A DNA stretch of 12,845 nucleotides from JAZGDL01 sp036477795 (lineage in GTDB: Bacteria; Planctomycetota; Phycisphaerae; UBA1845), in the NCBI GenBank assembly GCA_036477795.1, contig JAZGDL010000023.1:1-12845 (forward strand), given 5' to 3'. The number at the start of each line of letters is the position of its first letter. Position 1 is the stretch's first letter. The translations under genes and the position numbers were made by a program. Under the pieces are notes generated by a model, which saw only the letters and a program-made list of their open reading frames with translations, had not been told where the DNA came from and made no database searches. This document shows, one piece after another, positions 7,493 to 12,845 of the stretch.

Positions 7493-8152
7493 TCACCAGG
7501 CGGCCTGGCCGACGAATTTCACAAAGCGGCAGGGGATCAACGGACGCTCGATAATACGTCCCTGGCGCTTGTCCAGGGCCGTCAGCGTCTGTTGCTCTGC
7601 CCGCCCCACCGGGATGATCATACGCCCGTTTTGAGTGAGCTGGTCGACCAGAGGCTGGGGTATCGACGGGGCGGCTGCGGTAACGATGATGCGATCGAAC
7701 GGTGCTTCCTCCGGCCAACCCATGGAGCCGTCTCCCACACGATGATGCACGCCGCGGACCCCCAGGCGGTTCAAACGCTCTTGGGCACAGCGCGCGAGTG
7801 ACGCGATTCGTTCAATGGTATAGAGCCGATCCGTTAATTGCGAGATGATGGCAGCCTGGTACCCGCTGCCCGTGCCCACCTCCAGAACCTTGTGATGCGG
7901 TTCAATTCGCAGAGCGTTGGTCATATAAGCGACGATATAGGGTTGGCTTATGGTTTGATTCTCCTCGATGGCCAGCGCCCGATCCTCGTAGGCCAATTCC
8001 CGCATCGGCGGCGGAACAAACTGCTCACGCGGAACCGCCTCGATGGCAGCGAGCACGCGCGGCTCGCCGATACCGCGGGCTTCGATCTGCTGAGCGATCA
8101 TGTCTCGCCGGGCCTGTCGCCAACGGTCAGGTTGGTCATCGTCGCCGCTCAT
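7493..8152 (-). CDS. pcm: Protein-L-isoaspartate O-methyltransferase
   Basis: Cytoplasmic repair enzyme that methylates L-isoaspartyl residues in aged proteins using S-adenosylmethionine, starting their return to aspartate. The 219-residue product from the ATG at 8152 matches the usual family length. An upstream in-frame Met at 8239 would add 29 unconserved residues and overlap the divergent gene's leader. Visible motifs: QTISQPYIVA (66-75), Rossmann SAM-binding EVGTGSGYQ (91-99), GDGSMGWPEEAPFD (140-153) followed by IIVTAAAP, and a C-terminal RFVKFVG. It diverges from the DUF62 gene with 89 nt between starts. The stop codon lies at the edge of repeat copy 2. Confidence 0.93.
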   Translation of the reverse strand: MSGDDDQPDRWRQARRDMIAQQIEARGIGEPRVLAAIEAVPREQFVPPPMRELAYEDRALAIEENQTISQPYIVAYMTNALRIEPHHKVLEVGTGSGYQAAIISQLTDRLYTIERIASLARCAQERLNRLGVRGVHHRVGDGSMGWPEEAPFDRIIVTAAAPSIPQPLVDQLTQNGRMIIPVGRAEQQTLTALDKRQGRIIERPLIPCRFVKFVGQAAW

Positions 8153-8241
8153 AGCGCCCCATGATATTGGCAAGGCCGTTCGGTTGCACGCCCCGAACAC
8201 ATCGGCCATCATGCACCGATCACAAGGAGCCGTTGTCAATC

Positions 8242-9039
8242 ATGCAGCCGATCACCCTCATCACGGATTTCGGATCGCGGGACCATTACGCCGGCGCGAT
8301 GAAAGGAGTGATTCTCAGCACGGCCTCAAAGGCCACCATCGTCGACATCACCCACGAAATCGGCGCGCATGAGATTGTCCATGGCGCTTTTGTGTTGCGC
8401 CAAACAATCGATTGGTTTCCCGTCGGAACGGTTCACGTCGCGGTCGTTGACCCGGGCGTGGGTTCCCGGCGGCGCATTCTGGCGGGGCGCTACAACGGCC
8501 GGATCGTCATCGCGCCCGACAACGGATTGATCACCCTGGTGCACCGGGACATGCGGCTGGAGGAGATATACTCGGTGGAGAACACCCGCTACTTTCCCGG
8601 GCCGGTCTCAGCCACTTTTCACGGACGCGATATCATGGCTCCCGTCGCAGCCCATGTAGCCTCCGGGGTCGCCCTGTCGCAACTAGGCCCACCCGCCGGG
8701 CGCATCGAACTGCTGCAACTGCCCGAGCCCGAGAGACTCGAGCCTGTAGGCCTTTGCGGCAGCGTTCTGTACGTCGACCATTTCGGCAATCTGGTGACCA
8801 ACATCAACACCGACAGGTTGGCCCACACCTACCGTCACAAAACTGAAATCGAGGTGTACGTCGGCGAAGTCAGCATCGGGCCGGTTCGCGCCACCTACAG
8901 CGACGTCAACCTGCACGAGCCGCTGGCTATGGTAGGCAGCTCCAATATGCTCGAAATCGCCGTCAACTGCGGACGGGCTGATGAGCGCTTCGACGCCCGT
9001 GCCGGCACGTTCGTCAGTCTCCGCGCCCGGGCGCCGTAG
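8242..9039 (+). CDS. SAM hydrolase (adenosine-forming), DUF62/fluorinase-like family
   Basis: A 265-residue member of the SAM hydroxide adenosyltransferase family, which splits S-adenosylmethionine with water into adenosine and methionine; fluorinase and chlorinase are relatives. The ATG at 8242 is chosen because it begins the conserved MQPITLITDFG strand and follows AGGAG (8225-8229). The longer frame from 8161 adds 27 unconserved residues. The triad reported for the hydrolases is visible: Asp70 in VVDPGVG, Arg77 seven residues later, and His127 in FHGRD. The halogenase-specific chloride or fluoride pocket is not evident, so hydrolase is preferred. C-terminal domain motif: VDHFGNLVTNI (178-188). 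Its role in the cell is uncertain. The epimerase gene follows after 11 nt, probably co-transcribed. Confidence 0.9.
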   Translation: MQPITLITDFGSRDHYAGAMKGVILSTASKATIVDITHEIGAHEIVHGAFVLRQTIDWFPVGTVHVAVVDPGVGSRRRILAGRYNGRIVIAPDNGLITLVHRDMRLEEIYSVENTRYFPGPVSATFHGRDIMAPVAAHVASGVALSQLGPPAGRIELLQLPEPERLEPVGLCGSVLYVDHFGNLVTNINTDRLAHTYRHKTEIEVYVGEVSIGPVRATYSDVNLHEPLAMVGSSNMLEIAVNCGRADERFDARAGTFVSLRARAP

Positions 9040-9050
9040 ATTCAGCACCC

Positions 9051-9941
9051 ATGTCAGGAACCACCATTGCCATCATCGGTTGCGGATACGTCGGAACCGC
9101 GCTGGCCCGAGCGCTGGTCGACGACGGGCATCATTGCACAGCCACCACAACCACATCGTCGCGCGTCCCTGAGATCGAAGCGACCGGCGCCGCCGCCGTG
9201 GTACTGCAACTTTGCGAGACCCAAAGGCTGCGCGAGCTGTTAGCCGACCGCAGAGTCGTATATCTGGCTGTAGCGCCACCCCTTGTGGGTGGCGCACCCT
9301 TGCTCCGCGCCACCCACATGGGGTGGCGCTACACGGTAGCCGCCGGCAAGGCCCGGCGCGATTATGGCGAGGTTTATCTCGAAGGGGCTCGAAGCCTGAT
9401 CCGCGCGGTAGAAGGCACCAACGTTGCTCGCCTGGTCTACACGTCTTCAACAAGCGTCTACGGGCAAGACGACGGAAGCTGGGTCGACGAGGATTCGCCG
9501 ACCGAGCCGCAATCCGCGGATGGCAAGATCCTGGTTGAAACGGAGCGATGTCTGCTGGAAGGGTCTAAGGCCATGGGCATCACTGCCACCGTGCTGCGTT
9601 TGAGCGGCATCTACGGCCCCGGTCGCGACCCCGCTCGGCGCGTTCCTCGCTACGCAGGTCGCGAACTATCGAGCGGCTACGCCTATCTCAACCTCATTCA
9701 TCGCGACGACATTGTGACGGCCATGCGTCTGCTGTTGGAGGTTGACTATCACGGCGTTTTGAACCTCAGCGACGACACCCCCACCACACGTCGCGGATAC
9801 TACGACCGCCTGATCACCGCCGCCGGCCTGGAACCCATCCGATGGGTTTCCGGCGCCACCGACGCCCCGTCGGGCAAACGCGTGCGCAACGATCGCATCA
9901 AACGGGTGCTGGGAATAACGCTCAAGCATCCGGCGCATTAG
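9051..9941 (+). CDS. NAD(P)-dependent epimerase/dehydratase (extended/atypical SDR, YeeZ-like) with 22-residue insertion
   Basis: A 296-residue Rossmann-fold protein. The N-terminal GCGYVG (10-15) binds NAD(P); YTSSTSVYG (about 130-138) is the Ser/Tyr region, but the usual YxxxK is not seen, which fits the atypical YeeZ-like branch. Residues 75-96 are coded by an inserted palindromic element (9269-9333). Removing 66 nt between the GTAGC copies at 9270 and 9336 would join YLAVA directly to AGKARRDY, the normal family pattern, giving 274 residues. The C-terminus (LKHPAH) looks a few residues short. The start is at ATG 9051, 11 nt after the DUF62 stop; no good Shine-Dalgarno is seen, suggesting translational coupling. 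The substrate is unknown, and the insertion may or may not leave the enzyme active. Confidence 0.85.
   Translation: MSGTTIAIIGCGYVGTALARALVDDGHHCTATTTTSSRVPEIEATGAAAVVLQLCETQRLRELLADRRVVYLAVAPPLVGGAPLLRATHMGWRYTVAAGKARRDYGEVYLEGARSLIRAVEGTNVARLVYTSSTSVYGQDDGSWVDEDSPTEPQSADGKILVETERCLLEGSKAMGITATVLRLSGIYGPGRDPARRVPRYAGRELSSGYAYLNLIHRDDIVTAMRLLLEVDYHGVLNLSDDTPTTRRGYYDRLITAAGLEPIRWVSGATDAPSGKRVRNDRIKRVLGITLKHPAH
9269..9333. repeat. REPIN-like inverted pair of GTAG hairpins inside a coding region
   Basis: Two 27-nt units in opposite orientation lie either side of an 11-nt centre. Each begins TGTAG and then forms a hairpin with arms GCGCCACCC and GGGTGGCGC and a 5-nt loop. The left unit (9269-9295) and the reverse complement of the right unit (9307-9333) differ at one loop base. 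A GTAG foot followed by a hairpin is the known architecture of REP sequences moved by RAYT (TnpA-REP) transposases; inverted pairs are called REPINs or BIMEs. Direct repeats GTAGC at 9270-9274 and 9336-9340 are 66 nt apart, so the reading frame is kept. No transposase gene is in the window. Confidence 0.85.
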
Positions 9942-10000
9942 CGTCGATGGACGCTGTTGCGTCCCGGGACCTTGTCCAGGTTGACGGGTTGCAGCATGAG

Positions 10001-10125
10001 GCGGATTGCGGATTGGGGATTGCGGATTGGGGATTGACGATTGGGTACCCGGGATTGCGGATTCCCCCTCGTGCCTTCGTGCCTTTTTCCCTCCCCTCCG
10101 TGCCTTCATGCCTTCGCGCCTCTTT
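10001..10125 (-). repeat. Composite A/B dispersed repeat, copy 3
   Basis: This is the minus-strand version of the repeats at 2862 and 7335. Module A (about 10070-10125) has AAGGCACG-like units and a GAGGGAAAAAGGCACG stretch shared with copy 1. Module B (10001 to about 10070) has CAATCSN heptamers. The conserved A/B junction carries one base change in its centre (GTACCC for GTGCCC). Module A overlaps the 3' end of hemB, coding its last residues and its stop codon. It sits between the convergent epimerase and hemB genes, starting 59 nt past the epimerase stop. Confidence 0.88.
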
Positions 10126-11137
10126 CCCTGTGCCATTGGGCATATTCGAGAGCTGCGTAGGTGAAGATTACGTCCGCTCCGGCCCGAGCGATCCCCAACA
10201 GGGATTCCGTCATGCAGTCGCGTTCGTCCAGCCAGCCCAACCTGGCTGCCGCCTTGACCATGGAGTATTCGCCGCTGACATGATAGGCGGCAATGGGCAG
10301 ATCCGTCTCACGGCGCAGTCGGGCGATGATGTCCAGGTAGGGCAGGGCGGGCTTGACCATAAGAACGTCCGCGCCTTCATCGATGTCCAGCCGGGCTTCA
10401 ATGGCGGCCTCTCGGGCGTTGGCGGGGTCCATCTGGTAGGTCTTCTTGTCGCTAGGGACGTTGGGGGCCTCCACGGGGGCGGAATCCAGGGCCTCGCGGA
10501 AGGGACCGTAAAAGGCCGACGCGTATTTGGCGGTGTAGCTGAGGATAGCGGTGTTGATGTGTCCGGCTGCGTCAAGGGCAGCGCGGATAGCGGCGATGCG
10601 ACCGTCCATCATGTCTGATGGAGCCACCATGTCGGCGCCGGCCTCAGCGTGCACGACGGCCATCTGGGCTAGAATATCAACGGTCTCGTCGTTGAGAATC
10701 ACGCCGTCGTCGCTGACCAGCCCGTCGTGGCCCATGCTCGAATAGGGATCGAGGGCGATGTCGGTGACCAGGTAGGCGTCCGGTACGGTCTCTTTGACGG
10801 CTCGAACCGTTCGGCAGAGCAGGTTTTCCGGATTGATCGCTTGGTGCGCGTCGGGGGTCTTGAGAGACGCGTCCAGCGCCGGAAACAGGGCGAAGGCGCT
10901 GACCCCCAGCGACTGGGCTTCACGACATCGTGCGATGATCCGGTCGATGGACTGGCGGGCATGGCCGGGCATGGCCCCGATCGGTTCCGAACGATTCTCT
11001 CCGTCAATGACGAACAGCGGCAGAACCAGGCGATCGGGCGTTAGACGCGTCTCCCGCACCATGCCGCGAATAGCCTGGTTGCATCGCAGTCTCCGGGGCC
11101 TTCGCAGGGGGCGAGGCAGGTCTTGTCCTGTTTGCAT
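10106..11137 (-). CDS. hemB: Porphobilinogen synthase (delta-aminolevulinic acid dehydratase)
   Basis: Cytoplasmic enzyme joining two 5-aminolevulinate molecules to porphobilinogen, the second committed step of tetrapyrrole synthesis. The 343-residue TIM-barrel protein has the two active-site lysines: Lys204 in SYTAKYASAFYGPFR and the Schiff-base Lys262 in MVKPALPYLD. The metal region at 126-139 reads DIALDPYSSMGHDG. It lacks the cysteines of zinc-type enzymes, so this is a zinc-independent, probably magnesium-type enzyme. The start ATG (11137) has AGGA 7 nt upstream. The N-terminal 20 residues are Arg-rich and poorly conserved. The last residues (RGAKA) and TGA stop come from repeat copy 3. 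No other haem gene is adjacent; mlaD lies upstream in the same orientation beyond a palindromic element. Confidence 0.95.
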   Translation of the reverse strand: MQTGQDLPRPLRRPRRLRCNQAIRGMVRETRLTPDRLVLPLFVIDGENRSEPIGAMPGHARQSIDRIIARCREAQSLGVSAFALFPALDASLKTPDAHQAINPENLLCRTVRAVKETVPDAYLVTDIALDPYSSMGHDGLVSDDGVILNDETVDILAQMAVVHAEAGADMVAPSDMMDGRIAAIRAALDAAGHINTAILSYTAKYASAFYGPFREALDSAPVEAPNVPSDKKTYQMDPANAREAAIEARLDIDEGADVLMVKPALPYLDIIARLRRETDLPIAAYHVSGEYSMVKAAARLGWLDERDCMTESLLGIARAGADVIFTYAALEYAQWHRERGAKA

Positions 11138-11161
11138 GGTCTTTTCCTTCTTTAGTCATTC

Positions 11162-11270
11162 GCCGGGTGGCCCATGTCCTTTGGACATGGGGGACGCGAT
11201 GATATACGCTCAGGTGAACCGCCCGACGATCATCGGCTCGCCCACCTCCAAAGGAGGTGGGCCACCCGGC
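11162..11270. repeat. REPIN-like inverted pair of hairpins between mlaD and hemB
   Basis: The outer 13-bp inverted repeat is at 11162-11174 and 11258-11270 (GCCGGGTGGCCCA and its complement). Within it each side forms its own hairpin: CCCATGTCC/GGACATGGG with a TTT loop (11171-11191), and CCCACCTCC/GGAGGTGGG with an AAA loop (11241-11261). A further inner inverted repeat CGATGAT/ATCATCG is at 11197-11203 and 11229-11235. The two hairpins are inverted homologues that differ at two base pairs, with both partners changed each time. GTGG stands at the foot of each hairpin, as in REP units. There is no T tract after the element on the minus strand, so it is not an ordinary terminator for mlaD. Confidence 0.8.
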
Positions 11271-11293
11271 TTTTCCTTCGACGATCTACGGCC

Positions 11294-12418
11294 CTATCGT
11301 GCTGAATCGGGGATGTTGAACGATCGGGGAATCGGTCCGATGGGCGACGGCACTTTGATGCCGATGGCTCCGTCACGCTCGAATTTTGCGAATATCCGGT
11401 CAATCCGGTCGATCAACCCGGTAAGCCGATTTGCGGTCAAGAGAAGCGACTCATAAAGTCGGGCATCTGTCATCACCCGCCCGGCGGTTCCCTCCCCGCG
11501 CTCGATAGCCATGCTCAAGCGCAGCAGCGACGCGGCCAGCTTGGCTGTGTTCTCCAACATGGGCCGCAAGGAATCGGCGATATCGCCTATGTGGACGTTG
11601 GCGTTGTCGATTCCGCCTTCCAGCTTGGCGCTGATCCGCTTCACATCGACCTGAAGGTCAGCCGTCATGGCGTTGATGTTCTCCAATGCTTCCCGGCCAT
11701 CGCTGCTCATCTTCTTGACGTTGGCGAACATCTCCAGCAAGCCCTCCTTCATCTTCGGATCACCGAACATCTCGTTGAAGGTCTTGAGCATCTTGTCGGA
11801 ACGTTCGATCAAGGTGGAGATGTTGGCGGTGAGCTGTCGTGCCCGGTCGATGGGGTTGTCCACTTCCTCTACGGGGTGCTGTTCGAGCAACAGGTGCAGA
11901 TCATCCGCCACCGGAGTCAAGGCTTCGACGAAGTTACCGAACTGGGCAACCGAACGGTCGATCGAATCCAGCAGCGTATTAGGAATCATATCGCCCCATA
12001 CGTTCCCCATGATGCCGGGGATCTCCTGGCCCAGCGGCAGGGGCTGGGCCTCGCCCCCGGGCACGTTGATGTTGATCTGGCCGCGGCTGAGTCCAAGACC
12101 TCCCGGCTGGATTTCCGCCACCGCCGTTCGCGGTATGGTGTACTGCTTCATGATGCCACCTATGATCTGCACCCCCGCGTCCAGATGCTCGGGGTCTTTG
12201 AAACGCAATTCCTTCACCCGGCCGATCTGCATGCCGCTCAGGAATATCGCGGCTCCTTCGCCGATGCCGCCAGCCTCCTTGACGTTGATGGTCAACTCAT
12301 ACTCGCCGCGCCCCATAAACGCCGGCAGCTCGCCGAACGACGACAACAACCAGCCCAACGCCACCAGCCCCACAACCATAAAAACGCCCACGATGGTATT
12401 TCGGCGTACTTCGGTCAT
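11294..12418 (-). CDS. mlaD: MCE/MlaD-family lipid transport substrate-binding protein
   Basis: Membrane-anchored periplasmic component of an Mla-type ABC transporter that moves phospholipids or other lipids between inner and outer membranes. The 374-residue protein has an N-terminal membrane anchor (about 8-28), then an MCE domain (about 39-120: YELTINVKEAGGIGEGAAIFLSG region, IGRVKEL). A long helical, probably coiled-coil C-terminal half (about 150-350) follows, much longer than the 183-residue E. coli MlaD. Such helices in MCE proteins can form a periplasm-spanning tube or needle. The ATG overlaps the mlaF stop by 4 nt and is preceded by GAGGGAG inside mlaF, pointing to translational coupling. 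No mlaC or mlaB follows; the next gene is hemB after a palindromic element. Confidence 0.88.
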   Translation of the reverse strand: MTEVRRNTIVGVFMVVGLVALGWLLSSFGELPAFMGRGEYELTINVKEAGGIGEGAAIFLSGMQIGRVKELRFKDPEHLDAGVQIIGGIMKQYTIPRTAVAEIQPGGLGLSRGQININVPGGEAQPLPLGQEIPGIMGNVWGDMIPNTLLDSIDRSVAQFGNFVEALTPVADDLHLLLEQHPVEEVDNPIDRARQLTANISTLIERSDKMLKTFNEMFGDPKMKEGLLEMFANVKKMSSDGREALENINAMTADLQVDVKRISAKLEGGIDNANVHIGDIADSLRPMLENTAKLAASLLRLSMAIERGEGTAGRVMTDARLYESLLLTANRLTGLIDRIDRIFAKFERDGAIGIKVPSPIGPIPRSFNIPDSAR

Positions 12419-12845
12419 TGTTCTCCCTCAAGGCTGCGCAGATCTTCTTCGTCGGCACGGCCCTCGACGAACCGGCGCACCGCGTCAGTGTCCGAGTCTC
12501 GAATCTCCTGGCAGGTGCCGTCGAATATAAGTTTCCCCTGGTGCAGCATGATCACCCGGTCAGCGACTTTGAACACGCTGGCCATGTCGTGAGTAACCAC
12601 TACGCTGGTCACCCGCAACTCCCGCTTGAGCTTCAGGATCAACTCGTTTATCACGTCGGCCCGCACCGGATCCAGACCGGTGGTGGGTTCATCATAGAGA
12701 ATGACCGCCGGCTCCAGGGCGATGGCCCGGGCCAGGGCCACCCGTTTCCTCTGGCCGCCGGAAAGCTCCGCCGGCAACTTGTCACGACTGCCCACCAGCC
12801 CCACCAGCCGCAGCTTCTCCTCCACGATCCGCCGGACCTGGGCCC
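12415..12845 (-). CDS. mlaF: Mla-type ABC transporter ATPase, 5' partial
   Basis: The C-terminal 143 or so codons of an ABC ATPase energising MCE lipid transport at the inner membrane. The frame remains open to the right edge of the window, so the N-terminus with Walker A lies outside; the GTG at 12825 is an internal codon, not the start. Visible motifs, in order: ABC signature LSGGQRKR, Walker B VILYDEPTTGLDP with the catalytic Glu, and H-loop VVTHD. A C-terminal extension rich in Glu/Asp ends with an ATGA overlap onto mlaD. The adjacent MCE gene makes the MlaF assignment much more likely than a generic ATPase. The permease gene (mlaE) probably lies just beyond the window. Confidence 0.9.
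   Translation of the reverse strand, partial: AQVRRIVEEKLRLVGLVGSRDKLPAELSGGQRKRVALARAIALEPAVILYDEPTTGLDPVRADVINELILKLKRELRVTSVVVTHDMASVFKVADRVIMLHQGKLIFDGTCQEIRDSDTDAVRRFVEGRADEEDLRSLEGEQ

Noticed and set aside
8161..8241. Earlier start for the DUF62 protein
   Set aside because: The extra 27 residues are not family-like, while the Met at 8242 has AGGAG upstream and begins the conserved first strand.
9051..9941. Frameshift or pseudogene call for the epimerase
   Set aside because: The 66-nt insertion keeps the frame, there is no internal stop, and the Rossmann and SSTSVYG regions are intact. Activity is unknown but the gene is not visibly broken.
11241..11277. Intrinsic terminator (hairpin followed by TTTT on the plus strand)
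   Set aside because: No plus-strand gene ends here. The flanking genes are both on the minus strand, where no T tract follows the element.

Overview
This is a GC-rich, gene-dense chromosomal window from a Gram-negative-type bacterium, most likely an uncultured member of Planctomycetota (Phycisphaerae-like). This taxon is an inference. It rests on a giant secreted protein with DUF4215 cysteine-rich repeats and a degenerate dockerin-like C-terminus, a small histone-fold protein, Mla-type outer-membrane lipid transport genes, often weak Shine-Dalgarno sequences, and abundant palindromic and heptanucleotide repeats. No rRNA or tRNA gene is visible to confirm it.

Layout. Positions 1-2279 (+) hold a copper-exporting P-type ATPase cut by the left edge. 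Positions 2280-3005 carry no convincing gene but have a good extended -10 promoter, about 470 nt of unassigned sequence and copy 1 of a composite repeat. Positions 3006-6791 (+) encode a 1261-residue secreted modular protein: Kre9/KNH-like Ig domain, seven DUF4215 repeats, a PQQ glucose/sorbosone dehydrogenase-type beta-propeller and a dockerin-like tail. A hairpin cluster and an intrinsic terminator separate it from a convergent 72-residue bacterial histone (6978-7196, -). Repeat copy 2 lies between that gene and pcm (7493-8152, -), which diverges from a SAM-hydrolysing DUF62 enzyme (8242-9039, +). DUF62 is followed by an NAD(P)-dependent epimerase (9051-9941, +) that carries an in-frame palindromic element. 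Repeat copy 3 sits between the epimerase and hemB (10106-11137, -). A second inverted palindromic pair separates hemB from mlaD (11294-12418, -), which overlaps a right-edge-truncated mlaF (12415-12845, -).

Functional links. Only mlaF-mlaD (4-nt overlap, one ABC lipid transporter) and DUF62-epimerase (11-nt gap) look like real transcription units. The rest is a mixture of housekeeping genes (haem synthesis, protein repair, metal export) with no obvious pathway.

The most unusual content is at the DNA level. (1) A REPIN-like pair of GTAG hairpins sits inside the epimerase gene, adding exactly 22 codons between GTAGC direct repeats. (2) A two-module dispersed repeat is present three times with a nearly invariant junction, and each copy supplies part or all of a neighbouring gene's start or stop codon. 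(3) A second REPIN-like element has two hairpins that differ by compensatory base-pair changes. At the protein level, the histone-fold protein and the predicted mature N-terminal histidine of the large secreted protein, downstream of a copper pump, deserve follow-up.
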